Assembly: GCF_018457165.1 (NCBI RefSeq)
Contig: NZ_JAFMNX010000001.1
Coordinates: 62,001-126,000, forward strand
Source: Tianweitania aestuarii
GTDB lineage: Bacteria; Pseudomonadota; Alphaproteobacteria; Rhizobiales; Rhizobiaceae
Length of the DNA: 64,000 nt
Direction of reading: 5' to 3'
Of this stretch, positions 26,574 through 36,955 are shown piece after piece. Each line of letters begins with the position of its first letter. The stretch's first letter is position 1. The translations under genes and the position numbers were made by a program. Below the pieces are notes generated by a model that worked only from the letters and a program-made list of their open reading frames with translations, searched no databases and was not told the DNA's origin.

Positions 26574-26592
26574 CTGTTCGAGGAAGACAAAC

Positions 26593-27852
26593 ATGAAACC
26601 GATCAGCGGTGGCATCGATTTCGGCACGTCCAACTCGACCGTCGGCTTTGTTGAAGGCGGCGCGCCGCGTCTGGTGCCGGTGGAAGGCGAACACCTCACC
26701 ATTCCCTCGGCCGTATTCTTCAACTTCGAGGACAACGGGACCTATTTCGGCCGCCGCGCCATCGCCGATTACACAGAGAATGTCGAAGGCCGCTTGCTGC
26801 GCGCCTTGAAGAGCGTGCTCGGCACGTCGCTGATCAACGAAAAAACGCGCGTCAAAGCGCAGAACCTTGCTTTCACCGACATCATCGGCGCCTTTCTCGA
26901 CCACCTTAAGCAGGCGCTGGACACCGCGCGCGGCACGGCCGTGGAGCATGTCGTGCTCGGCCGCCCCGTGCATTTCGTGGACGAGGATGAGGCCGCCGAC
27001 CGCCGCGCACAGGACGAGCTGCAAAAGGCCGCCGAACAGCGCGGCTTCAAGCATATCGAATTCCAATACGAGCCGATCGCGGCAGCACTCGACTACGAGC
27101 GCACCGTTGATCGCGAGGAACTGGCGCTGATCGTCGATATCGGCGGCGGCACATCCGACTTTTCGATCGTGCGCGTGTCACCTGAGCGCGCGCAGGCCAC
27201 CGATCGGCGCGAAGACATTCTCGCCAACACCGGCGTGCATATCGGCGGCACCGATCTCGACCGTCTGGCCTCGGTTGCCCATGTCATGCCCGAGCTTGGC
27301 ATGAAGACGCTCACCAAAGATGGCCGTCGCGAACTGCCGGTCGGCACCTATTACGATCTCGCGACCTGGCAGCGCATCAACCTGCTTTACACCGCACGCG
27401 CCATGAACACACTGCGCCAGATCCGCTATGAAGCAGCCGAGCAGCACAAGGTCGATCGCCTGATCGACATCGTGGAGAACCGTCAGGGCCATGCGCTCGC
27501 AGCCAGGGTCGAAAGCGCCAAGATCGCCCTCACCGACACCGACGACACCGCGCTCGAAATGCGCCTGATGGATGAAACGCTGCGCGTTCCCTTCACCCGC
27601 GCCGGCCTCGACGCGGCCATCACCCCGCCGATCGGGCGCATCACCGACACAATCACCAAGACGCTCGCCGATGCCGGTTTGACGCCCGAGCGCATCGACA
27701 CGCTGTTCCTCACCGGCGGCTCAACGGCCGTGCCGCTGTTGCGCGACAGCGTGATGCAGCTCTTCCCGAACGCGCGGGCGGTGCAGGGCGACCGATTCGG
27801 CAGCGTGGGAATGGGCCTGGCAGTGGATGCGGATCGGAAGTTCAGCGCTTGA
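26593..27852 (+). CDS. Hsp70-family protein (YegD-like)
   Basis: The product (419 residues) consists essentially of the actin-like ATPase domain of Hsp70, without a full substrate-binding domain. Nucleotide-binding motifs are [12 protein letters not shown] (phosphate 1), [12 protein letters not shown] (phosphate 2) and [14 protein letters not shown] (adenosine motif). YegD-type proteins are DnaK-related with unclear clients; they cannot be assumed to refold proteins. ATG 26593 follows GAGGAAG by 6 bases. It is divergent from glnD (150 bp between starts). Confidence 0.9.
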   Translation: MKPISGGIDFGTSNSTVGFVEGGAPRLVPVEGEHLTIPSAVFFNFEDNGTYFGRRAIADYTENVEGRLLRALKSVLGTSLINEKTRVKAQNLAFTDIIGAFLDHLKQALDTARGTAVEHVVLGRPVHFVDEDEAADRRAQDELQKAAEQRGFKHIEFQYEPIAAALDYERTVDREELALIVDIGGGTSDFSIVRVSPERAQATDRREDILANTGVHIGGTDLDRLASVAHVMPELGMKTLTKDGRRELPVGTYYDLATWQRINLLYTARAMNTLRQIRYEAAEQHKVDRLIDIVENRQGHALAARVESAKIALTDTDDTALEMRLMDETLRVPFTRAGLDAAITPPIGRITDTITKTLADAGLTPERIDTLFLTGGSTAVPLLRDSVMQLFPNARAVQGDRFGSVGMGLAVDADRKFSA

Positions 27853-27890
27853 GGGCTCGGAACTTCCAAGCGATTATCTAGCCGGCAAGA

Positions 27891-28493
27891 TCAATCCGCG
27901 TCTTGCGAGCCTGAAGCCTTTGCCCCGCGCCGCATGCCGTCGATCAGAAGGTCGAGCATGCGTCTGGCATGTGCTGCGCCATCATCGCCGCCGGCAGTCG
28001 ACAGATTGCCGATCGCGCGCAAGAGGTCATAGGCCTGCAGGTCATCGCGGATCTCGCCGGCCTGTGCTGCTCTTTCCAGCAATGAAGCAAGCGCCGGCTC
28101 GAAGTTGGCCCTGAAATAAGCCGGCAGCGTTTCGAACGCCGAGTCGCCGGAGTGAAGCGCTGCGGCCAGGCCTTTCTTGGTTGCCAGAAAGGCAGCGTAG
28201 CGGTGCAGCCAACGCTCCAGCGCGTCTGCGGGCTTGTAGGCGTCGAGCAGCTTTGCGGCCTCGGCAGCGCAAGCGTCGACCTCGCGCCGAAACACGCTCG
28301 CAACCAGATCGGCCCGGTTGGGAAAGCGCCGATAAAGCGTGCCGACGCCTACGCCGGCTTTCAGCGCGATCTCTCGCGCCGGTGCATCCACGCCCATCTC
28401 GGCGAAAACCGCTTTCGCAGCTTCCAGCACGGCATCCTCGTTGCGCAGCGCATCGGCCCGCACGCGACGCTTTGGTTCCGTGTCCTGCTCCAT
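27891..28493 (-). CDS. TetR-family transcriptional repressor
   Basis: A 200-residue regulator. The N-terminal helix-turn-helix reads AREIALKAGVGVGTLYRRFP, followed by a helical ligand-binding domain. It is divergent from the alpha/beta hydrolase gene, and two copies of a shared palindromic element lie between them, so it likely represses both. The start is taken at 28493, with GGAG 6 bases upstream; ATGs at 28499 and 28505 are alternatives. The inducer is unknown but may be a substrate of the hydrolase. Confidence 0.9.
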   Translation of the reverse strand: MEQDTEPKRRVRADALRNEDAVLEAAKAVFAEMGVDAPAREIALKAGVGVGTLYRRFPNRADLVASVFRREVDACAAEAAKLLDAYKPADALERWLHRYAAFLATKKGLAAALHSGDSAFETLPAYFRANFEPALASLLERAAQAGEIRDDLQAYDLLRAIGNLSTAGGDDGAAHARRMLDLLIDGMRRGAKASGSQDAD

Positions 28494-28556
28494 GATCATC
28501 TCCATCGTTCCGTGAAGCCGTGCCTGATGAAGGGCAAAACTTTTCCGCACGCTCTT

Positions 28557-28579
28557 GATAAGCGGAACATGGTTCCGTA
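28557..28579 (+). promoter_or_regulatory. TetR-type operator copy 1
   Basis: Contains GATAAGCGGAAC followed by ATGGTTCCGTA; the core CGGAAC-ATG-GTTCCG is a perfect 6-bp-arm palindrome. A second copy occurs 10 bp downstream in opposite orientation. The position between the TetR gene and the hydrolase gene points to autoregulation and hydrolase control. Confidence 0.7.
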
Positions 28580-28589
28580 TATCGCTTTA

Positions 28590-28612
28590 ACCGGAAGCGC
28601 GTTCCGCTTATC
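28590..28612 (-). promoter_or_regulatory. TetR-type operator copy 2 (inverted)
   Basis: Read on the minus strand it has GATAAGCGGAAC followed by GCGCTTCCGGT. Its first 12 bases are identical to copy 1 and the second half-site TTCCG is kept. The two copies face each other, so the 12-bp outer arms also form a long inverted repeat. Confidence 0.7.
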
Positions 28613-28665
28613 CGATGTAAGCGAATGGCGCCGGTTACGCCACCTCCAATCGACGGACCAGATCC

Positions 28666-29640
28666 ATGAACAACCTGATCGACAAAGCGCGGCATATCCC
28701 TGTCGCAGATCCTGCCATGACAATCTCCTTCAGCCCCGTTGCCTTACCTGCGCCCAAGCGTGGCATGCCGCTCGAACTGCGGATCACGGCTCCGGCTTCG
28801 GGCGACAAGCTGCCGATCATCCTGCTTTCGCATGGTCACGGTCCGTCGCTCTATTTGCCGTCGAAGGACGGTTATGGTCCGCTCGCAAACTTCTGGGCGG
28901 AGCGGGGTTTCGCCGTTATCCAGCCGACCCATGCCAATTCCAAGGTTGCAGGCCTGCCGTCCGACGCACCCGGAGCGCCGCTCTTCTGGCGGACGCGTGT
29001 CGAGGAAATGAAGTTGATCCTCGATCAGCTCGACACGCTCGAGAACATGATCCCCGTTCTTGCAGGTCGGCTCGACCATGACCGGATCGCTGTTGCCGGG
29101 CATTCCCTGGGCGGCCAGACCGCGGCCATGCTCCTGGGCGCGCGGCTGACCGACAGCAAGATAGAGGCTGACCGCGATGTCGACGTGATCGAGCCGCGCA
29201 TCAAGGCGGGCGTGCTTCTGGCGGCACCGGGCAATGGCGGCAAGGATCTCAACGACTTCGCGGCCGAAAACTACACCGCGCTCAATCCGGACTATACCCA
29301 TCTGACCACGCAAACGCTCGTCGTGTACGGCGACGAGGATGTCAGCCCGCATCTGACCGTGCGTGGTGCCGATTGGCATGCCGACGCCTTTTACCATGCT
29401 CCCGGCGCAGACAGTCTGCTGACGCTGTTCGGCGCCAAGCACGGGCTGGGCGGGGTTGCCGGCTATGACGCCAAGGAAGCCGACGACGAGGATCCGGATC
29501 GTCTCGAAGCCACACGGCGGCTGACATGGGCCTATCTGCGGTCCGCGCTCTACAAGGACGATCCGGCCTGGGCCAACGCGGTTGCAGCCCTTGCCGGTCC
29601 GGCCGGCGAGCTTGGCCGGGTGGACAGCAAGTCGAGCTGA
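28666..29640 (+). CDS. Alpha/beta hydrolase (chlorophyllase/dienelactone-hydrolase-like)
   Basis: A 324-residue hydrolase with the nucleophile elbow GHSLGG, an oxyanion-loop region LLSHGHGPS, and a C-terminal catalytic His candidate in GAKHGLGG. No signal peptide is visible, so it is probably cytoplasmic. An ester or amide substrate is expected, but its identity is unknown. Control by the divergent TetR regulator through two operators suggests induction by a specific compound. The start at 28666 lacks a strong ribosome-binding site; 28717 is an alternative. Confidence 0.85.
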   Translation: MNNLIDKARHIPVADPAMTISFSPVALPAPKRGMPLELRITAPASGDKLPIILLSHGHGPSLYLPSKDGYGPLANFWAERGFAVIQPTHANSKVAGLPSDAPGAPLFWRTRVEEMKLILDQLDTLENMIPVLAGRLDHDRIAVAGHSLGGQTAAMLLGARLTDSKIEADRDVDVIEPRIKAGVLLAAPGNGGKDLNDFAAENYTALNPDYTHLTTQTLVVYGDEDVSPHLTVRGADWHADAFYHAPGADSLLTLFGAKHGLGGVAGYDAKEADDEDPDRLEATRRLTWAYLRSALYKDDPAWANAVAALAGPAGELGRVDSKSS

Positions 29641-29663
29641 TGCGGCGGCTGAGCGGGCGAGGG

Positions 29664-32363
29664 TTACTTCTCCCCCGCCAGCCCCTTCAGCCGATACAGC
29701 GCCTCCAGCGCTTCACGTGGGCTGAGATCATCCGGGTTGATCGTGCTCAACCCTTCCCGCAGCGCGTCCACCGCAGCCGGTTTCGGCGGTTCGCGCATCG
29801 CGGCGCTGAACAAGGGCAGGTCGTCGACGAGCTTGGTGGCCTTGCCCGATGTTGCGCCGGCTTCGAGCTGGGCGAGAACGGCGCGGGCGCGTTCCACGAC
29901 GGAAGAGGGCAGGCCGGCGAGACGGGCGACCTGCACGCCATAGGAGCGGTCGGCCGCACCCTTGCCGACTTCATGCAGAAACACGACCTCGCCGTCCCAT
30001 TCCTTGACGCGCATGGTGACGTTTGCGAGGCGCGAGAGTTTCTGGGAAAGCGCCGTCATTTCATGGAAGTGGGTGGCAAACAGCGCCCGGCAGCGGTTCT
30101 TTTCGTGCAGATATTCCACCGCCGCCCAGGCGATCGACAGACCGTCGAAGGTCGCGGTGCCGCGTCCGATCTCGTCCAGGATCACCAGCGCGTGTTGTCC
30201 GGCCTGGTTGAGAATGGCGGCGGTTTCCACCATTTCCACCATGAAGGTCGAGCGGCCGCGCGCCAGATCGTCGGACGCGCCGACGCGGGAAAACAGGCGG
30301 TCCACAACGCCGATCCGTGCCGAGCGCGCCGGCACAAAGGCGCCCATCTGCGCCATCAGGGCAATCAGCGCGTTCTGGCGCAGGAAGGTCGATTTACCGC
30401 CCATGTTGGGGCCGGTGAGCAACCAGATCTTGCCGGATTGGCCGGCCTTGTCCGGAGACAGATCGCAATCGTTCATCACGAAAGCCGGCGCATTCTGCCG
30501 CCTCAGCGCCTGTTCCACCACGGGATGACGGCCACCTTCGATGCAGAAGTCGAGGCTGTCGTCGACATGCGGGCGGTTGTAGCTTTCCCCTGCCGCGAGA
30601 GCTGCGAGCGCTGCCGAAACATCCAGCACGGCCAGCGCAGCTGCCGCTTGCCGGATCGCTTCGGCGTGCTCCACCACAAGCGCGACGAGCGCGTCGAAAA
30701 GGCCAAGCTCGATCGTCAGCGCGCGGTCGGCGGCGTTGGCGATCTTTGTTTCGAGACCGGCGAGTTCGGTGGTGGTGAAACGCATGGCGTTCGCCATGGT
30801 CTGGCGATGAATGAAGCGCGCCTTGGCTTCCGGCGTACTGGTCAGCGCATCGGAATTGCCGGCCGAGACCTCGATATAATAGCCGAGCACATTGTTGTGC
30901 CGGATCTTCAGCGAGCGGATGCCGGTTTCCTCGCACAGGTCGCGCTCCATGGCCGCGATCACCTGGCGGGATTCGGTGGCGAGCGCGCGCATCTCGTCGA
31001 GCTCGACATGGTGGCCTTTGGCGACAAAACCGCCGTCGCGCTTGAGAAGCGGCAAACTGTCGTCGAGCGCTGCGGCAAGGCTTTCGGCAACGGTTGCGGG
31101 CAGGGCATGCAGCGCAACCACCGCGCCGCCCAGCTCAGCCGGCAGCGTGGCCCGGCCCATCAGTTCGGCGATGGCTTGCGCGGCCTTGAGGCCGGAGCCG
31201 ATCGCGCCGAGATCGCGCGGTCCGCCGCGATGCAGCGCCAGCCGCGTCAGAGCGCGCATGAGATCCGGCACGTCGCGCAGCGCCAGCCGCAGCGTCTCGG
31301 CCAAACGCCCTTCGGCGCAGAAGAAGGACACGGAATCGAGCCGCGCATTGATCGCGTCGGCATCCGTTAGAGGTGCCGTCAGCCGTTCTGCCAGCAACCG
31401 CGCGCCGGCGCCCGTCACCGTTCGGTCGATCGCCGCGATCAGACTGCCGTCGCGAGCTCCGTTCTGCGTGCGCGTGAGTTCGAGACTGCCGCGCGTGGCC
31501 GGGTCGATGAACACCGCCGCCCCGCCATCTTCGCGAACGGGACGCGCAAGCGGCGGACGCTCGGCCTTTTGCGTCTTTTCGACATAAGCGATCGCGCCGG
31601 CGATGGCCGACAGGGCAGGACGCGAGAACGAGCCGAACCCGTCCAGCGTCGCGACATCGTAATAACGCGTGATGCGTCCTTCGGCGGCCGCGCCGTCGAA
31701 CTGGCTGGCCGGCTGCGGATTGGCGATGCGCCCAAGCACGTCGAAGGTGGCGCGAAGTTCGGGATCGTGGAACACGGGCTCGGGTATGATCAGTTCGCGC
31801 GGCTCGATGCGCAGGACGTCGGCCAAAAGCCGATCGGCCGTCGTGTCCATCACGGTGAAGGCGCCGGTGGAAATGTCGATCCAGGCTAGCGCATAGGGTG
31901 TTTCCGCTCCCTTGGCGCGGCCGAGCGCCATGAGGTAGCTGGCTTCGCCGGGGGGAAGCAGCTTTTCTTCGGTGATCGTGCCGGGCGTAACCAGGCGCAC
32001 GACGTCACGCGCCACCACCGATTTCGAGCCGCGCTTCTTGGCTTCCGCCGGATCCTCGATCTGCTCGCACACCGCCACGCGATGACCACGCCCGATCAGC
32101 TTCGACAGATAATCGTCGGACGCATGGATCGGCACGCCGCACATCGGGATGTCTTCGCCCAGATGCTTGCCGCGCTTGGTGAGCGCGATGCCGAGCACGC
32201 CCGCTGCAATCACCGCATCGTCGAAGAACAGCTCGTAGAAATCGCCCATGCGGTAAAACAGCAGCGAATCCGGATTCGCGGCCTTGATGGCATGGTACTG
32301 CTCCATCATCGGCGTCGCCGCCGGCTGGATGCTGGTCTTGTCGATCGGTGTCTGGGCGTTCAA
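29664..32363 (-). CDS. mutS: DNA mismatch repair protein MutS
   Basis: Mismatch-recognition ATPase of 899 residues. The N terminus has the mismatch-binding motif [11 protein letters not shown]; the ATPase has Walker [10 protein letters not shown] and Walker B region [12 protein letters not shown]. The start is taken as TTG 32363, with GAGG 6 bases upstream and followed by the usual N terminus ([10 protein letters not shown]...TPMMEQY). An ATG at 32450 would add a Lys/Arg-rich extension without a ribosome-binding site. It is divergent from maeB. Confidence 0.95.
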   Translation of the reverse strand: MNAQTPIDKTSIQPAATPMMEQYHAIKAANPDSLLFYRMGDFYELFFDDAVIAAGVLGIALTKRGKHLGEDIPMCGVPIHASDDYLSKLIGRGHRVAVCEQIEDPAEAKKRGSKSVVARDVVRLVTPGTITEEKLLPPGEASYLMALGRAKGAETPYALAWIDISTGAFTVMDTTADRLLADVLRIEPRELIIPEPVFHDPELRATFDVLGRIANPQPASQFDGAAAEGRITRYYDVATLDGFGSFSRPALSAIAGAIAYVEKTQKAERPPLARPVREDGGAAVFIDPATRGSLELTRTQNGARDGSLIAAIDRTVTGAGARLLAERLTAPLTDADAINARLDSVSFFCAEGRLAETLRLALRDVPDLMRALTRLALHRGGPRDLGAIGSGLKAAQAIAELMGRATLPAELGGAVVALHALPATVAESLAAALDDSLPLLKRDGGFVAKGHHVELDEMRALATESRQVIAAMERDLCEETGIRSLKIRHNNVLGYYIEVSAGNSDALTSTPEAKARFIHRQTMANAMRFTTTELAGLETKIANAADRALTIELGLFDALVALVVEHAEAIRQAAAALAVLDVSAALAALAAGESYNRPHVDDSLDFCIEGGRHPVVEQALRRQNAPAFVMNDCDLSPDKAGQSGKIWLLTGPNMGGKSTFLRQNALIALMAQMGAFVPARSARIGVVDRLFSRVGASDDLARGRSTFMVEMVETAAILNQAGQHALVILDEIGRGTATFDGLSIAWAAVEYLHEKNRCRALFATHFHEMTALSQKLSRLANVTMRVKEWDGEVVFLHEVGKGAADRSYGVQVARLAGLPSSVVERARAVLAQLEAGATSGKATKLVDDLPLFSAAMREPPKPAAVDALREGLSTINPDDLSPREALEALYRLKGLAGEK

Positions 32364-32470
32364 AGCGGGCCTCGGCAAAGCTGGGGCGAGTTTTCGGCCT
32401 TTACGCCGGGGATTGGGAGTCTTAATCCCGAATGCTCCACAAGAAGACATAAGACGAAGGGGAACGAAGC

Positions 32471-34756
32471 ATGGCACCCAAGGATCGCAACGAGCCGACA
32501 GGCCCCTCCGTCAGCCCGCAGGAAGCGCTGGATTTCCACGCCCGCGGCCGTCCCGGCAAGCTGGAAATCAGCCCAACCAAGCCGATGGCGACGCAGCGCG
32601 ATCTGAGCCTCGCTTATTCGCCGGGCGTCGCGGTGCCGGTAAAGGCGATCGCCGAAGACCCCTCGAAGGCGTTCGACTACACCACCAAGGGCAACATGGT
32701 GGCCGTGATCTCCAACGGCACGGCGATCCTCGGCCTCGGCAATCTCGGCGCATTGGCCTCCAAGCCGGTGATGGAAGGCAAGTCGGTGCTGTTCAAGCGC
32801 TTTGCCGATGTGGATTCGATCGACCTCGAAGTCGATACGGAAGACGCCGACCAGTTCATCAACGCCGTGCGCTATCTCGGCCCCTCCTTCGGCGGCATCA
32901 ACCTCGAAGACATCAAGGCGCCGGAATGCTTCATCATCGAGCAGAAGCTGCGCGAGCTGATGGACATTCCCGTTTTTCATGACGACCAGCACGGGACGGC
33001 GATCATCGCCACCGCGGGTCTGATCAACGCGCTTCATATCACCGGCCGCGACATGAAGTCGGCCAAGCTTGTTTGCAACGGCGCGGGGGCCGCCGGCATC
33101 GCCTGTATCGAACTGGTGAAATCGCTCGGCTTCACGCCTGAAAACGTCATCCTGTGCGACACCAAGGGGGTGGTCTACCAGGGCCGCACCGAAGGCATGA
33201 ACCAGTGGAAATCGGCCCATGCGGCACCCACCGACAAGCGCACGCTCGCCGAAGCGCTGGATGGCGCCGACATCTTCTTCGGCCTGTCGGCCAAGGGCGC
33301 GTTGACGCCGGCCATGGTGCAGTCGATGGCCAAGAACCCGATCATCTTCGCCATGGCCAATCCCGATCCGGAAATCACGCCGGAAGAAGTGGCCGAGATC
33401 CGCACCGATGCGATCATGGCGACGGGCCGTTCGGATTATCCGAACCAGGTCAACAACGTGCTCGGCTTCCCCTATATCTTCCGCGGCGCGCTGGACGTGC
33501 GGGCCACCACGATCAACGACGACATGAAGGTCGCGGCCGCCCAAGCGCTGGCCGAGCTGGCGCGCGAGGACGTGCCGGACGAAGTCGCCGCCGCCTATCA
33601 GGGATCGCGCCCGCGCTTTGGGCCGAACTACATCATCCCCGTTCCGTTCGATCCGCGCCTGATCTCCGCCATTCCGGTGGCGGTCGCGAAGGCTGCGATG
33701 GACAGCGGCGTTGCCGGCAAGCCGATCGCCGATCTCGAACGCTACCGCCAGCAATTGTCGGCGCGTCGCGATCCGATCGCGTCCACGCTGCAGCGCATCA
33801 CCGACAGCGTGCGGCGCAAGCCCAAACGCGTGGTGTTTGCCGAGGGCGAGGAAGAGCAGGTCATGCGTGCGGCCGTGTCTTACGTGAACCAGGGGCTCGG
33901 CACCGCGATCCTGATCGGCCGCGATGACGTGATCCGCGAAAATGCCGCTAATGCCGGTGTGGATCTCAACAAGCCCGATCTCGAGATCATCAATGCCCGC
34001 CTGTCGCGCCGCAACGCCTTTTACGCCGATTATCTCTATGAGCGCCTGCAGCGGCGCGGCTTCCTGCAGCGCGATTGCCAGCGTCTCATCAACAACGACC
34101 GCAACTACTTCGGCGCGACCATGGTGGCGCTGGGCGATGCCGATGCAATGGTGACGGGCGTCACGCGCAACTATTCCACCGTGCTGGAAGATGTGCGCAA
34201 CGTCATCGACGCGCGTCCCGGTCACCGCGTGATCGGCGCTTCCATCGTTCTGTCACGCGGGCGCACGGTGATCGTGGCGGATACGGCGGTGCATGACATG
34301 CCGAACGCCGTCGAGATCGCCGATATTGCGGAAGAAGCCGCCGGCTTTGCGCGGCGCATGGGCTATGAGCCGCGTGTAGCGCTGCTCGCTTATTCCACCT
34401 TCGGCCATCCGCAGGGCGAGCGCTCCGAGCGGGTGCAGGAAGCCGTGAAAATCCTCGACAAGCGTCGCGTCGATTTCGAATATGATGGCGAGATGGCTGC
34501 CGATGTCGCACTCAACCCCAAGGCGATGGCGCAATATCCGTTCTGCCGTTTGTCGGGTCCGGCCAATGTGTTGGTGATGCCAGCGTTCCACTCGGCGTCG
34601 ATCGCGACCAAGATGTTGCAGGAGCTTGGCGGATCCACGGTGATCGGCCCGCTGCTGGTCGGTTTGAACAAGCCGGTGCAGATCGTGCCCTTGAACGCGC
34701 GTGACGCCGATCTCGTCAACATGGCGGCCATTGCGGCCTATAACGCGATTTCCTGA
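32471..34756 (+). CDS. maeB: NADP-dependent malic enzyme (MaeB/Tme)
   Basis: Converts malate to pyruvate with reduction of NADP. It has 761 residues in two parts: an N-terminal malic enzyme ([19 protein letters not shown](P)-binding GAGAAGIAC) and a C-terminal phosphate-acetyltransferase-like domain from about residue 430 that is regulatory rather than catalytic in this family. The two-domain layout is typical of rhizobial Tme/Dme. A GAAGGGGAACGAAGC leader gives a good ribosome-binding site. It is divergent from mutS. Confidence 0.96.
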   Translation: MAPKDRNEPTGPSVSPQEALDFHARGRPGKLEISPTKPMATQRDLSLAYSPGVAVPVKAIAEDPSKAFDYTTKGNMVAVISNGTAILGLGNLGALASKPVMEGKSVLFKRFADVDSIDLEVDTEDADQFINAVRYLGPSFGGINLEDIKAPECFIIEQKLRELMDIPVFHDDQHGTAIIATAGLINALHITGRDMKSAKLVCNGAGAAGIACIELVKSLGFTPENVILCDTKGVVYQGRTEGMNQWKSAHAAPTDKRTLAEALDGADIFFGLSAKGALTPAMVQSMAKNPIIFAMANPDPEITPEEVAEIRTDAIMATGRSDYPNQVNNVLGFPYIFRGALDVRATTINDDMKVAAAQALAELAREDVPDEVAAAYQGSRPRFGPNYIIPVPFDPRLISAIPVAVAKAAMDSGVAGKPIADLERYRQQLSARRDPIASTLQRITDSVRRKPKRVVFAEGEEEQVMRAAVSYVNQGLGTAILIGRDDVIRENAANAGVDLNKPDLEIINARLSRRNAFYADYLYERLQRRGFLQRDCQRLINNDRNYFGATMVALGDADAMVTGVTRNYSTVLEDVRNVIDARPGHRVIGASIVLSRGRTVIVADTAVHDMPNAVEIADIAEEAAGFARRMGYEPRVALLAYSTFGHPQGERSERVQEAVKILDKRRVDFEYDGEMAADVALNPKAMAQYPFCRLSGPANVLVMPAFHSASIATKMLQELGGSTVIGPLLVGLNKPVQIVPLNARDADLVNMAAIAAYNAIS

Positions 34757-34869
34757 TCGGAGCGTTCGCGCAAGCATCAACAGATCTGCCATCGCCGATA
34801 AGAGGTGCCGCCCTATATCGGCATCTCGAAGGGCCTGAGTGTTGCCCTGCAAAAGGATGAAGCCAGTCA

Positions 34870-35952
34870 ATGCTGATTGCGCAAACGGTGCTTGCCGTTC
34901 TTCTCGTGGCGATCACCGTCATACCGTTTTTGCCCATCGCGCATGGCTTCGTGCGCATGGGCGAATTTCCCAGGCAACAGATCCTCATCGTGGCTCTCGC
35001 CTGTCTGGTTCTGTCGCTTGCGTCGGGCGGCTTGTTGTTCGATCGCTGGTTCTTCGTGGTCACGTTCAGCGCGATCGCCCTGTTCCAGGCCTGGTTCATC
35101 GCCGAGTTCACGCGGCTTTGGCGCAAGGAATCCAAGCATTTCGATCCTGCCGTCGATCACGGTCAGCGTTTTCGCCTCGTTGCATCCAATGTGAAGATGT
35201 CGAACCGCGATTACGCGGCGCATATCCGCATGATCGAACAGGCCGATCCCGACATTCTCCTCCTGATGGAGGTCGACGACGACTGGCTCGACGGACTGGC
35301 TTCGGTGCTCGACCGCTTTCCTCACCGCGTCGACCGGGCACAGGAGAATTCCTATGGCATGGCGATGATGTCCAAGTTCAGGCTGGACGACGTCTCCGTG
35401 CAGGATCTTCTCACCGAAGGCGTGCCGTCGATCTTTGCCACCGTGGTGCTGGACAAGACCCTGCGCTTTCGCCTGTATTCCATCCATCCCGAGCCGCCGG
35501 TGCCGCATCGCGGCACGGAAGGGCGCGATGGCGAAACGGCGCTGATCTCCTTGAAAATCCGCGACGAGCGCGGGCCGGTAATTGTGACGGGCGACCTCAA
35601 CGATGTCGCCTGGTCAAAGACGACCCGCCGCTTCCGCCGCATCAGCCGTCTGCTCGATCCGCGCATCGGCCGCCGCATGATCAACAGCTTCGATGCCCGC
35701 TACTGGTTCATGCGCTGGCCGCTGGATCATCTGTTCCATTCAGCGCATTTTCGTCTGGTCGACATGCAGCGTCTCGAACCGGGCGGGTCCGATCACTTCC
35801 CGGTGCAGTTCGATCTCGTTCTTTGCCATGATCCGGAAGCGTCGAGCGGTCCGGATGAAGCGGCCGACTCCGACATCGATCGCGCCCGCACCCTGGTTCA
35901 GGAAGCCGATGAGCGCGACGATGAACCGATCGGGACCGACTGGGAGAAGTAA
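34870..35952 (+). CDS. Membrane-anchored endonuclease/exonuclease/phosphatase-family protein
   Basis: The product has 360 residues: three N-terminal membrane segments (about residues 1-75), then an EEP domain. Expected metal and active-site residues are seen in LVASNVKMSN, LLLMEVDDDW, VTGDLNDVAWS and GGSDHFPV. Members hydrolyse phosphodiesters in nucleic acids, lipids or small molecules; the membrane anchor suggests an envelope substrate, but none can be named. It lies between maeB and olsB and is convergent with olsB, 23 bp between stops. Confidence 0.85.
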   Translation: MLIAQTVLAVLLVAITVIPFLPIAHGFVRMGEFPRQQILIVALACLVLSLASGGLLFDRWFFVVTFSAIALFQAWFIAEFTRLWRKESKHFDPAVDHGQRFRLVASNVKMSNRDYAAHIRMIEQADPDILLLMEVDDDWLDGLASVLDRFPHRVDRAQENSYGMAMMSKFRLDDVSVQDLLTEGVPSIFATVVLDKTLRFRLYSIHPEPPVPHRGTEGRDGETALISLKIRDERGPVIVTGDLNDVAWSKTTRRFRRISRLLDPRIGRRMINSFDARYWFMRWPLDHLFHSAHFRLVDMQRLEPGGSDHFPVQFDLVLCHDPEASSGPDEAADSDIDRARTLVQEADERDDEPIGTDWEK

Positions 35953-35975
35953 CTCCCGCGTCGTGATTGAATCCG

Positions 35976-36842
35976 TTACGCGCCGCCGCCGTAATAGGTG
36001 ATGTAGCGTTCCGAGATCGCGCTCACGGGCAGAACCACGAACACGTCCGTCGTGCCGAAATCGTGGTCGATCACGCATCCCTCGCCGAACTTGGCGCCGA
36101 GCCTGAGATAGCCCTTCACGAGCGGGGGCATGGCTGCGAGCGCCGCCTTGGCATTGATCGCCTCGGCCGGCATCAGGTCCATCGGCGCAAAGCGCTCGGC
36201 CACCGCCCGCACCGCCCAATCACCTTCACCCGTGCAGTGATGCGCAAGGAAGGACAGGGCTTCGGCATGGGCCGCAGGGATCGTGCCGTGGAATGATGCG
36301 CAACCGGCCATCACGTCGATGCCGTGATGCTTCACGTAAGCCCAGATCGCCTGCCACAGAAGCTCGATCGTGCGCTTGGAGCGATAAGCCGGCAAAACGC
36401 AGGAGCGGCCGAGTTCAAGAAAGTTGAGCGTGGGATGGCGGGCGACGAGTGTGTTGAACTCGAATTCGTCCGCCGAATAAAAGCCGCCGGTCGCATCAGC
36501 GGTTTCCTGGCGCAGCAGGCGATAACAGCCCACGATCTGGTTCGCGCTTGGTCCGGGCAGCGCCGTGTCGAACACAAGCAGATGATCGCAGATGCTGTCG
36601 AAGCGGTCTGCATCACGCTGGTCGAGGCGATGGGCCGTCTGCCGCGTGGCGCCGAGTTCCTCGTAGAAGACGCTGAAACGCAGCTTCTGCGCCGCCTCTA
36701 TTTCCGCTTCGCTCGTCGCCAGCCGCGCTTCCAGCGAACCGATCTTGCCCAGGGGCATTAAGGTCGCGGTCATGGGCGCCAAGCCCGCATGGCCTGTTTC
36801 GAAGCGGTTTGTGTCGAACGCGAACGTCACGTGATTCATCAT
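35976..36842 (-). CDS. olsB: L-ornithine N-alpha-acyltransferase OlsB
   Basis: Catalyses the first step of ornithine-lipid synthesis, moving a 3-hydroxyacyl group from acyl carrier protein to ornithine. The 288-residue protein has the OlsB acyltransferase layout: RFSVFYEELGA near the start, DQRDADRFDSICDHLLV, LELGRSCVLPAYRSKRTI, and a conserved GCASFHGTIPAAH. OlsA, for the second acylation, is not in the window. Start ATG 36842 or the adjacent 36839 both suit the GGAG site. Ornithine lipids are membrane lipids raised under phosphate limitation in rhizobia. Confidence 0.93.
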   Translation of the reverse strand: MMNHVTFAFDTNRFETGHAGLAPMTATLMPLGKIGSLEARLATSEAEIEAAQKLRFSVFYEELGATRQTAHRLDQRDADRFDSICDHLLVFDTALPGPSANQIVGCYRLLRQETADATGGFYSADEFEFNTLVARHPTLNFLELGRSCVLPAYRSKRTIELLWQAIWAYVKHHGIDVMAGCASFHGTIPAAHAEALSFLAHHCTGEGDWAVRAVAERFAPMDLMPAEAINAKAALAAMPPLVKGYLRLGAKFGEGCVIDHDFGTTDVFVVLPVSAISERYITYYGGGA

Positions 36843-36955
36843 CTAATCTCCGTGGACCCTGTCGATCGGATACGCGGTGAATATCACATGATGGTGACAC
36901 GAAAGCGACCCGCTGATTCAAGCCGGCTTGTCCGGCTGAGGTGAGCCGGCTGTTT

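Noticed and set aside
26442-26735. N-terminal extension of GlnD
   Set aside because: The frame stays open upstream, but the added 98 residues run antisense to the Hsp70-family gene and lack GlnD similarity; a GAGG site supports 26441.
29526-31370. Long plus-strand open frame opposite mutS
   Set aside because: Antisense to a complete MutS; composition (His, Arg, Gly) and lack of motifs mark it as a shadow. The same holds for long frames opposite murJ/glnD (22296-24206, 24792-25919) and maeB (32360-34225).
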